14,845 bases of DNA, taken from positions 1 through 14,845 of the forward strand of contig JAGRLX010000367.1 of assembly GCA_020441605.1 (NCBI GenBank). The letters run 5' to 3'. This stretch comes from Alphaproteobacteria bacterium (GTDB lineage: Bacteria; Pseudomonadota; Alphaproteobacteria; Rhizobiales; Aestuariivirgaceae). Positions 8,039 through 14,184 of this stretch are shown piece by piece (the stretch's first letter is position 1; each line of letters begins with the position of its first letter). The translations under genes and the position numbers were made by a program. The notes under the pieces were generated by a model. The model worked only from the letters and a program-made list of their open reading frames with translations. It ran no database searches and was not told the DNA's origin.

Positions 8039-8081
8039 GAACGTGGTTCAAGCAAATTCATTTGGAAGCATTGACCGGCCA

Positions 8082-8975
8082 ATGACCACAGGCATCATCG
8101 CACTCGACTGGGGAACGACGTCGTTCCGCGCCTATCGCTGCGACCGAACTGGGCAAGTGCTCGAGCAAATAGCGGCGCCCCAAGGCATCCTGTCCATCGC
8201 CGGCGGTGACTTCGAAAGCGCCTTGGAACGGCACATTGGCGCCTGGGACAAATCGTATCCGGTAATCGCGGCCGGAATGATCACGTCCCGCCAGGGTTGG
8301 ATCGAACTGCCCTATGTGGAATGCCCCGCAGGAATTGGGGATCTGTCCAGAAACCTGCATCGGTTCACCACCAAGTCCAGCCGACGGATGGCCTTCGTCA
8401 CCGGGCTGAGCTACCGTGGGCCCGACGGCATGCCTGAAGTGATGCGCAGTGAGGAAGTCCAGGTCTTCGGGTCTCTGGATACGGGCCTCAGGCACTTCAT
8501 CACCCCTGGCACCCATTCGAAATGGATCACCGTCGAGAATGACCAGATCGTCGGCTACGCCACCTATGTCTCGGGCGAAGTCTTTGCTGCGCTCAAGGAT
8601 CACACCATCCTGGGACGTCTGATGAAGCCTGGGACCGATGATGATGTGGCCTTCGCGCAAGGTGTCAGGGCAGCTCTGGCAGATCCTGGCGGCTTCCTCC
8701 ACCGCATCTTTTCCGCCCGCTCGTTGGGACTGTTTGGAGAGATCGAACCGGGCTCCATCGCCTCCTATCTCTCCGGCCAGGTCATCGGCACAGAGGTGGC
8801 ACACGCGATCCGTAATGCTGCAGTCAATGCGGAATACTGCGTGCTGGCTTCGCCCGGCATCGGCGAGCGCTACGTGCAGGCGCTCCGGATTGCCGGAATC
8901 AGGGTGCGCAATGGCGATCCGCAGGCGATCGTGAAGGGACTCATGCGCATCGCGGCCGAAGCGGAACTGATCTGA
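8082..8975 (+). CDS. dgoK: 2-dehydro-3-deoxygalactonokinase
   Basis: This 297-residue sugar-acid kinase would phosphorylate 2-keto-3-deoxy-galactonate with ATP to the 6-phosphate, the second-last step of the De Ley-Doudoroff galactonate pathway. The N-terminal phosphate motif is ALDWGTTSFRAY (D9-T13). AAGMITSRQGWIELPYV at about residues 63-79 and PGTHSKWI are further DgoK marks, and the length fits E. coli DgoK (292). The start at 8082 was chosen because MTTGIIALDWGTT is the family N-terminus. A GTG at 8043 would add 13 unrelated residues. The ribosome site is weak (GGAAG, 13 bases upstream). Its stop overlaps the dgoA start by one base (TGATG), which suggests translational coupling. The pairing with dgoA makes the call firm, though a related 2-keto-3-deoxy acid could be the real substrate. 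Confidence 0.9.
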   Translation: MTTGIIALDWGTTSFRAYRCDRTGQVLEQIAAPQGILSIAGGDFESALERHIGAWDKSYPVIAAGMITSRQGWIELPYVECPAGIGDLSRNLHRFTTKSSRRMAFVTGLSYRGPDGMPEVMRSEEVQVFGSLDTGLRHFITPGTHSKWITVENDQIVGYATYVSGEVFAALKDHTILGRLMKPGTDDDVAFAQGVRAALADPGGFLHRIFSARSLGLFGEIEPGSIASYLSGQVIGTEVAHAIRNAAVNAEYCVLASPGIGERYVQALRIAGIRVRNGDPQAIVKGLMRIAAEAELI

Positions 8976-9619
8976 TGTCGGCCGCCGAAAAGATCACCGA
9001 GCATGGTCTGATCGCCATACTGAGAGGCATTGCGCCGGGCGAAGCGCTGGAGATTGGAACAGCGCTGTATGGCGCGGGGATCCGGGTCGTCGAGGTTCCC
9101 CTCAATTCTCCCGATCCCTTTGCCTCGATTGCGCGGCTCGCTGCGCATTTTGCCGGGAAGATGGCGGTCGGCGCCGGCACTGTGCTGAACCCGGACCAGG
9201 TCAGCGAACTGGCTGCCAATGGCGGGCAATTCGTGGTCGCGCCCGACACCAACCCTGCTGTCATTGGCCGCGCGCTGAAGTTGGGTCTTATGCCGCTGCC
9301 AGGCGTGTTCACGCCGACCGAAGCCTTCACCGCCATCAGGTCCGGCGCGGCGCACCTCAAGCTGTTTCCGGCCGAAGCCATGAGCCCCACGATCGTGAAG
9401 GCCTGGAGGGCGGTTCTTCCGGCCCATGTGCGGACATATGCGGTCGGCGGCATTACGCCGGCGAACATGGGTCCGTGGCATCTGGCCGGCTGCAGCGGAT
9501 TTGGCATCGGATCCAGCATTTACAAACCAGGTATGAGGGCCGAAGATGTGGCCAATTCGGCGCGCGCATTCCAGGCCGCCTGGATCGCATTGAAAGGTGA
9601 AGGAGAGATCACTCGATGA
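8975..9619 (+). CDS. dgoA: 2-dehydro-3-deoxy-6-phosphogalactonate aldolase
   Basis: This 214-residue class I aldolase of the KDPG/KDPGal family would cleave 2-keto-3-deoxy-6-phosphogalactonate to pyruvate and D-glyceraldehyde-3-phosphate. The Schiff-base lysine is K129 in HLKLFPAE. Partner residues are R17 in AILRGI and E40 in [12 protein letters not shown], followed by [14 protein letters not shown] and YAVGGI phosphate-binding parts. Its numbering runs three residues ahead of the E. coli enzyme (K126, E37, R14). VPLNSPDPF favours the galactonate enzyme over the KDPG aldolase Eda. It begins inside the dgoK stop codon and ends in an ATGA overlap with the SDR gene. Its own ribosome site is weak, so it probably depends on re-initiation after dgoK. 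Confidence 0.92.
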   Translation: MSAAEKITEHGLIAILRGIAPGEALEIGTALYGAGIRVVEVPLNSPDPFASIARLAAHFAGKMAVGAGTVLNPDQVSELAANGGQFVVAPDTNPAVIGRALKLGLMPLPGVFTPTEAFTAIRSGAAHLKLFPAEAMSPTIVKAWRAVLPAHVRTYAVGGITPANMGPWHLAGCSGFGIGSSIYKPGMRAEDVANSARAFQAAWIALKGEGEITR

Positions 9620-10356
9620 AAGTGGCGATGGTGACGGGAGCCGGTTCGGGAATCGGCAAGGCAGCAGCCTTGGCATTGGCCCGGGAGGGTTATGCGATCG
9701 TTCTGGCGGGGCGCCGTGCCGCCGCCCTGGAGGAGGTTGCCAAGCAGATCGGACCAGGGGCCCTGGCCGTTCCGACTGATGTTGCCGACCCGGCCTCCGT
9801 CGCAGAGCTCTTCGCCGCCTGCAAGACCAAGTTCGGCCGCCTCGACGTCCTGTTCAATAATGCCGGGACCGGCGCCCCGGGTACCATTCTGTTCGAGGAC
9901 CTGACCATCGAGCAGTGGCGCCACGTCGTCGACGTCAATTTATCGGGCATGTTCTACTGCATGCAGGAAGCCTTCCGCATCATGAAGGCCCAGCGTCCGC
10001 ACGGCGGCCGCATCATCAACAACGGATCGATTTCAGCCCACGCGCCGCGGCCGAATTCGGCGCCCTATACATCGACCAAGCATGCTGTCACTGGCCTCAC
10101 CAAATCGGGTTCTCTGGACGGCCGGAAATACGATATCGCCGTATGCCAGATCGACATCGGCAATGCGGGCACGGAGATGACCGAAAAGATGAAGACCGGC
10201 ATGCCCCAGGCCAATGGCACGACAGCTCCCGAACCGACCATGGATGTCGAGAATGTGGCTCGCACTATCGTCTACATGGCGTCGTTGCCGCTGCAGGCCA
10301 ATGCGCAGTTCGTGACCGTGATGGCCACGAAGATGCCCTATATCGGTCGGGGTTGA
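9616..10356 (+). CDS. Short-chain dehydrogenase/reductase, probably sugar or sugar-acid acting
   Basis: This 246-residue classical SDR has all the main parts. The cofactor loop is TGAGSGIG (residues 7-14), followed by NNAG (81-84), a catalytic Ser in NNGSIS (S138 or S140), and the YxxxK pair Y151/K155. Arginines in AGRR after the second strand hint at NADP acceptance but do not prove it. The C-terminal end, from about residue 195, is specific to its subgroup. AGGAG lies ten bases before the ATG, which overlaps the dgoA stop (ATGA), so it belongs to the araD1-dgoK-dgoA operon. A role as a galactose-type sugar dehydrogenase feeding the aldonate route, or as an oxidoreductase for a keto-acid intermediate, is inferred from position only. 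Many SDRs have unrelated substrates. Confidence 0.85.
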   Translation: MKVAMVTGAGSGIGKAAALALAREGYAIVLAGRRAAALEEVAKQIGPGALAVPTDVADPASVAELFAACKTKFGRLDVLFNNAGTGAPGTILFEDLTIEQWRHVVDVNLSGMFYCMQEAFRIMKAQRPHGGRIINNGSISAHAPRPNSAPYTSTKHAVTGLTKSGSLDGRKYDIAVCQIDIGNAGTEMTEKMKTGMPQANGTTAPEPTMDVENVARTIVYMASLPLQANAQFVTVMATKMPYIGRG

Positions 10357-10372
10357 ATAAACCGCATTCGCT

Positions 10373-10388
10373 ACGGCACGATTGCCGT
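10373..10388. terminator. Short hairpin between convergent SDR and DUF1178 genes
   Basis: ACGGCA, a four-base loop CGAT, then TGCCGT form a perfect 6-bp stem in the 31-base gap between the two convergent stops, touching the DUF1178 stop codon. There is no clear U-run on either side. It may serve as a weak two-way terminator. Confidence 0.4.
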
Positions 10389-10831
10389 CAGTTGCCATCC
10401 TCCGGCAGACGCGGAAGGGGATGAACCTCGATCCCCTCCTCCAGCAGCGATTTGGCCTCGTCGACGCTCGCCTCGCCATAGATGCCGCGCTTTTCCGCTT
10501 CCTCGTAGTGAATCTTGCGCGCTTCGTCGGCAAACCGGTCGCCGACATATTCCGCGTTGGCTTCGATCTCCTTGCGCATTTCGCGCATCATCTGAACCAT
10601 CATCTGCAGACGCGGATCAGCGGGACTGGATACCATCCTCTGCGGCGCGTCCGCCTTCTTGTTGGATTTGGCGGGAATTCCCGGTGCCATCAATTGCTTC
10701 TCGACCTTCTGCGATCCGCAGACGGCGCAAGTCACGAGTCCGTCGCGTGACTGCTCGTCATAGGCTGCACTGTTGCGAAACCATCCGTCGAAGGAGTGGC
10801 CTTGATCGCAGATGAGATCATAGTGGATCAT
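10388..10831 (-). CDS. DUF1178 family zinc-ribbon-like protein
   Basis: This 147-residue protein matches the DUF1178 family of alphaproteobacteria and betaproteobacteria, which has no known function. The N-terminus MIHYDLICDQGHSFDGWF with C8 and H12, and the pair C35-x2-C38 in VTCAVCGS, form a likely zinc site. The middle has low-complexity acidic and methionine-rich helix (residues about 75-92). The C-terminus is a helical stretch ending EGIEVHPLPRLPED, typical of the family. Its start overlaps the nitrilase stop (ATGA) and no good Shine-Dalgarno is visible, which suggests coupled translation. It is the last gene of the comF-grxC-nitrilase operon. A cytoplasmic metal- or nucleic-acid-binding role is only a guess. 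Confidence 0.88.
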   Translation of the reverse strand: MIHYDLICDQGHSFDGWFRNSAAYDEQSRDGLVTCAVCGSQKVEKQLMAPGIPAKSNKKADAPQRMVSSPADPRLQMMVQMMREMRKEIEANAEYVGDRFADEARKIHYEEAEKRGIYGEASVDEAKSLLEEGIEVHPLPRLPEDGN

Positions 10832-11685
10832 GTTGGAAAACTAGCAATGCGGCCAGTTACTTTCAAGTTCTCCAGAGTGAAGCCATCTGTTCGAGCGAGG
10901 GCGGGAATGCGCTTCCGCGCAGCGTCAGCCTGCCGCTTGTCGACATCGAAAACGATGACCTCCGGCTTCGTTTGAGCCTCGGCAAGAATGTCGCCCCACG
11001 GCCCGACCGCCAGCGAATGCCCGTAGGTCTCCCGGCCACTCTCATGGCGCCCGGCCTGTGCAGCGGCCAGAACGAAGGACCCGGTCTCGATGGCCCGGGC
11101 ACGCAGCAGCACGTGCCAGTGCGCCTCGCCCGTTGGCACGGTGAAGGCCGACGGAATGGTCAGGACTTCGGCTCCCGCTTGCGCCAGCTGCCTATAGAGT
11201 GCCGGAAACCGCACATCGTAACAGATCGTCATGCCGAGCTGCCCCCACCGCCATGTCGCGACCGTTGCAGTTCTACCGGCATCATAGGCATGGGACTCAC
11301 GCAGGGATTCGCCAGTTGGCAGATCGACATCGAAGAGATGAATCTTGTCATATCGCGCCACGATGCTGCCGCGCGGCGAAATGAGCAGGGAACGGTTGAG
11401 CAGCCTGCCGGTACCGTCGCTGAGCGCCAGCGATCCGATATTGAGCCAAATGCCAACCTCGCCTGCAAGATCGCAAAATGCCCTGACACTAGCGTCTTCG
11501 TGTTCCGCCCGAGCCAGCGCCCGGAGCCTCGTCCGGTCCGGCTCGAGAATGTTGGTCATCTCGGGGGTGGACACGAATTCGGCACCCTGGCCATGGGCGT
11601 GGCGGATCATATCGGAGGCGTCGGCTACATTCCGCGCCATGTCGCGGCCTGAACACATCTGGATCAGGGCGGCCCGGAAAATCAT
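10828..11685 (-). CDS. Carbon-nitrogen hydrolase (Nit2/deaminated-glutathione-amidase-like)
   Basis: This 285-residue nitrilase-superfamily amidohydrolase shows the full Glu-Lys-Cys triad: E42 in STPEMTN, K114 in ARYDKIHLFD, and C155 in GMTICYDVRFP. The layout matches the Nit1/Nit2 branch (omega-amidase or deaminated-glutathione amidase, a metabolite-repair role) rather than true nitrilases. The start is placed at 11685 (MIFRAALIQM), which matches the family N-terminus and gives an ATGA overlap with the grxC stop. An in-frame start 20 codons earlier would lie inside grxC and adds unrelated residues. Co-transcription with glutaredoxin fits a glutathione-linked repair role, but the exact amide is inferred. 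Confidence 0.88.
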   Translation of the reverse strand: MIFRAALIQMCSGRDMARNVADASDMIRHAHGQGAEFVSTPEMTNILEPDRTRLRALARAEHEDASVRAFCDLAGEVGIWLNIGSLALSDGTGRLLNRSLLISPRGSIVARYDKIHLFDVDLPTGESLRESHAYDAGRTATVATWRWGQLGMTICYDVRFPALYRQLAQAGAEVLTIPSAFTVPTGEAHWHVLLRARAIETGSFVLAAAQAGRHESGRETYGHSLAVGPWGDILAEAQTKPEVIVFDVDKRQADAARKRIPALARTDGFTLENLKVTGRIASFPT

Positions 11686-11948
11686 GCTGCCCGGAGCAAT
11701 GGATCGAGCTTCCCTTGCCGATCGAGCGCATAGAGATCGTCGCAACCACCGACATGGGCACCGCCGATGAAGATCTGGGGAACTGTCCTGCGACCATTCG
11801 CCCGTGTCGTCATGTCTCGCCGCAGCGCCGGGTCCTGGACGTCGATTTCATCGTATGTGACACCCTTCCCCTGCAGAAGCGCTTTGGCGGCATGGCAATA
11901 GGGGCAATATGGCGTGGTGTAGATGGTGATCTGGGGACTGTCTGTCAT
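11682..11948 (-). CDS. grxC: Glutaredoxin 3
   Basis: This 88-residue dithiol glutaredoxin has the active site CPYC (C15, C18), the cis-proline TVP motif and the GGCDD glutathione-contact loop. It reduces disulfides and mixed glutathione disulfides in the cytoplasm using glutathione. The length is standard for GrxC. It starts 5 bases after the comF stop and overlaps the nitrilase start, so all are one transcript. No strong Shine-Dalgarno is seen, and coupling to comF translation is likely. Confidence 0.95.
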   Translation of the reverse strand: MTDSPQITIYTTPYCPYCHAAKALLQGKGVTYDEIDVQDPALRRDMTTRANGRRTVPQIFIGGAHVGGCDDLYALDRQGKLDPLLRAA

Positions 11949-11953
11949 GATGG

Positions 11954-12715
11954 TCAGATATCGTTATGCGCCGGTTCCACGACAAGGGCGAAGCTAAGGA
12001 CGAGGATCTGCCCTGCATTTGAACGTCTCAGGGCTTCAGCGCAAGCGTCAACTGTGGCCCCGGTCGTGCGTACGTCATCGACGAGCAGGATGGTTTGTCC
12101 AGCGACAGCCGCAGCCGTGCCGGCGGGGACCACGAAGGCACCTCGCACATTCTTCCGCCTTTGCGCGTTGTCCAGGCCAACTTGGCTGCGGGTCGCGCGC
12201 TGCCTGACAAGCACGTCCGGCCGGTAGGGCAGGCCCGTCACTCGGCCAATTTCGCGGGAGAGCACCGCCGACTGATTGAAACGGCGCGACCACAAGCGCC
12301 AGCGGTATAGTGGCACCGGAACGACCAGGTCGGCCCTCTCGATCAGGGTTCGGCCCGCCCGCACCATCATCCGCGCCATGAGCAGGCCAGCTTCCTGATT
12401 GTCGCGATACTTGAGGGCATGGACCAGCGGCCGGGAGGCCTCGTCAAAGGCCACGGCTGCCCGTGCCTGGTCCCAGGCCGGAGGGTCCGCCAGTGCGGTT
12501 GCGCTGACAGCATGGGGGCCCTGATCATAGGCGAAAGGCGTTCCCATGATTGCGCAAACAGGATTGTCGAGATGATTGAGTTTTGCCCAACATGCCACAC
12601 AGAGGCTCGCGGGCTCTCCGACTGGGACATGACAGACGAGGCACTGGCTGGGCGCAATCGCATCCACTACGCCCCGCCACGTCCGTGCCGCCAACCCGCC
12701 AAGATCCAGTTGCAT
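11954..12715 (-). CDS. comF: ComF family protein (phosphoribosyltransferase fold)
   Basis: This 253-residue ComF-type protein has an N-terminal cysteine pair set (C25-x2-C28 and C39-x2-C42, plus C54) likely to bind zinc. A linker follows, with the family marks LKYR near residue 101 and VPVPLYRWRLWSRRFNQS. The type I phosphoribosyltransferase PRPP loop is LLVDDVRTTGAT (about 210-221). In competent bacteria ComF helps take up single-stranded DNA. In most alphaproteobacteria its role is untested. The ATG at 12715 follows directly after an in-frame TGA, so no earlier start exists, yet it has no clear Shine-Dalgarno. It heads the comF-grxC-nitrilase-DUF1178 operon and diverges from the gene at 12914. 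Confidence 0.92.
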   Translation of the reverse strand: MQLDLGGLAARTWRGVVDAIAPSQCLVCHVPVGEPASLCVACWAKLNHLDNPVCAIMGTPFAYDQGPHAVSATALADPPAWDQARAAVAFDEASRPLVHALKYRDNQEAGLLMARMMVRAGRTLIERADLVVPVPLYRWRLWSRRFNQSAVLSREIGRVTGLPYRPDVLVRQRATRSQVGLDNAQRRKNVRGAFVVPAGTAAAVAGQTILLVDDVRTTGATVDACAEALRRSNAGQILVLSFALVVEPAHNDI

Positions 12716-12840
12716 TCAGCCATGCTAGCGCATCGGGCGAGCGGGTGGAATCATCTGCGAAGCGAATGTTGCACCCCGTTCAGGGCGCTTGGTCAGCTTC
12801 TTAGACGGCCAGGAGATTTCACCTCACGGTCCGCCGGTGC

Positions 12841-12869
12841 GGGAGATCCATGTCGGGCCGTGGATTCCC
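12841..12869 (+). other. Bulged hairpin upstream of the NDUFAF5-like gene
   Basis: GGGA-G-ATCCATG (12841-12852) pairs with CGTGGATTCCC (12859-12869) to give 11 base pairs, one of them a T-G wobble, with a single bulged G and a 6-base loop. It lies 44 bases before the ATG at 12914, in the 198-base divergent gap. It may be a leader hairpin, or a by-product of a small coding frame that crosses it. There is no U-run. Confidence 0.3.
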
Positions 12870-12913
12870 ATCGAGCTTTGGTCTAACAGCGGACACCACA
12901 GGAGATCGACCGC

Positions 12914-13762
12914 ATGAAAGCCGATGAGACTGATGCCCGGGTCTTCGACAGACCCCTGTATGTGGCCCGGCTCGCCCGTGCCCGCGGCGGTGAGGCAAAT
13001 GCCCTGACCCGCGGCATCACCGAGGAACTGATCGAACGCCTTGATCTGGTGAAGCGCCAGTTCAGCAAGGCGGCGGTTATCGCGGCCGAGCCGGACCATG
13101 TGGCTGCCCGTCTTGAGCAATCGGGAAAGGTGACAGCTGTCACGACCTTGGAGCCCGCCAGCGATGAAACCCTCCGGCTCGAGCCTCACTCGCTGGAAGC
13201 CGTCTTCAGCGTCTTCGATCTGCAGGCCGCCAATGATGTGCCAGGCGTATTGGTCCAGATCCGCCGGGCCTTGAAGCCGGACGGCCTGTTCATGGGTTGT
13301 CTATTCGCCGGCCAGACCCTGACCGAACTTCGCCAGGCCTGGCTCGCGGCCGAGGTCCTGATCACCGGCGGCGTCAGCCCGCGGGTCGCGCCGATGATCG
13401 ACATGCGCGAGTTGGGCGCATTGCTGTTGCGCGCCGGTTTCGCCCTGCCAGTGGCCGATCTCGACCGGACCCTGGTGCGCTATGACGACGCCATCGCGCT
13501 CATCCATGAGATTCGCAGGATGGGCTATGCCAATCCCATGGCCGCCCGTTCCCGAAAGCCTGTCACGCGCGCGCTGTTGGGCGCCGCCGTCAATGCCTAT
13601 CACAGCAATTTCGCTGATACCGAAGGCCGCATCCGGGTGACGCTCGAAGTCGCATGGCTGACCGGCTGGGCGCCTCACGAAAGCCAGCAACAGCCGCTGA
13701 AGCCAGGCAGCGCCCGCATGCGCCTGGCAGATGCCCTGAACGTGAAAGAGCAAAAGGCCTGA
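12914..13762 (+). CDS. NDUFAF5-like methyltransferase-fold protein
   Basis: This 282-residue protein matches the alphaproteobacterial relatives of mitochondrial NDUFAF5. Marks are VFDRPLYVARLARA at the N-terminus, RALKPDGLFMGCLFAGQTLTELR (about 118-140), the GGVSPRVAP segment, LLRAGFALPVADLD, and the C-terminal TGWAPHESQQ...PGSAR end. NDUFAF5 is an assembly factor that hydroxylates an arginine of a complex I subunit, and a similar role in NADH dehydrogenase assembly is plausible here. The region where SAM-binding motif I is expected (residues about 50-62) has no GxGxG loop (see findings). GGAG nine bases upstream supports the start. It is divergent from comF and convergent with mutT. It could equally be annotated as a generic class I methyltransferase. 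Confidence 0.82.
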   Translation: MKADETDARVFDRPLYVARLARARGGEANALTRGITEELIERLDLVKRQFSKAAVIAAEPDHVAARLEQSGKVTAVTTLEPASDETLRLEPHSLEAVFSVFDLQAANDVPGVLVQIRRALKPDGLFMGCLFAGQTLTELRQAWLAAEVLITGGVSPRVAPMIDMRELGALLLRAGFALPVADLDRTLVRYDDAIALIHEIRRMGYANPMAARSRKPVTRALLGAAVNAYHSNFADTEGRIRVTLEVAWLTGWAPHESQQQPLKPGSARMRLADALNVKEQKA

Positions 13763-13774
13763 CAACCGCGTCAG
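13759..13774. terminator. Weak hairpin at the methyltransferase/mutT convergence
   Basis: CTGAC, loop AACCGC, GTCAG form a 5-bp stem that overlaps the methyltransferase-like gene's stop codon, in the short gap between two convergent genes. A second 4-bp stem (CTGC/GCAG) follows at 13783-13794. Both are weak, and terminator function is only a possibility. Confidence 0.25.
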
Positions 13775-13785
13775 AGAAACCGCTG

Positions 13786-14184
13786 CTACAGCAGATCGAT
13801 GAGATGCGGGATCAGCGGTTCGTCTGCCGGCGGCATCGGATAATCACGTAACCGAACCGGCCTCACCCAGGCGATCTCCTGTCCTTCTGCGCCGGTCACC
13901 TGCCCTTTCCAGCGCCGGCAGACATAGAGCGGCATGAGCAGATGGAACCCCTCATAGGCGTGGCTAGCGAAGGTCAGCGGCGCCAGACAGGATTCAGCCA
14001 CGTCGATGGCAAGTTCTTCCTTGAGCTCGCGGATCAAGGCCGTTTCAGGCCGCTCGCCCTGCTCCACCTTGCCGCCGGGAAATTCCCACAGGCCCCCGAG
14101 CTGCTTGCCTTCGGGCCGCTTCGAAATCAACACCCGGCCGTCGGAATCGATCAGGGCGACCGCTGCGACCAGAACAATCTTCAT
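13786..14184 (-). CDS. mutT: MutT-type Nudix hydrolase (8-oxo-dGTP diphosphatase)
   Basis: This 132-residue Nudix hydrolase, the length of E. coli MutT (129), carries a complete Nudix box: G38-x5-E44-x7-R52-E53-L-x-E56-E57-x-A59-I60. The usual small last residue is Ala. It begins MKIVLVAAVALID and has EGKQLGGLWEFPGGK before the box, both MutT-like. It would clean 8-oxo-dGTP from the nucleotide pool and so prevent A:T to C:G changes. Its ATG directly follows the argJ TAG with no gap, so it is probably translated by ribosomes leaving argJ. No separate ribosome site is seen. An argJ-mutT pair is a familiar alphaproteobacterial arrangement as I recall it. Confidence 0.92.
   Translation of the reverse strand: MKIVLVAAVALIDSDGRVLISKRPEGKQLGGLWEFPGGKVEQGERPETALIRELKEELAIDVAESCLAPLTFASHAYEGFHLLMPLYVCRRWKGQVTGAEGQEIAWVRPVRLRDYPMPPADEPLIPHLIDLL

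Noticed and set aside
8043..8081. GTG start 13 codons upstream for dgoK
   Set aside because: The family N-terminus begins at MTTGIIALDWGTT, and the extra residues match nothing.
11686..11745. 20-codon N-terminal extension of the nitrilase inside grxC
   Set aside because: MIFRAALIQM at 11685 is the family start and gives the ATGA overlap seen elsewhere in the operon.
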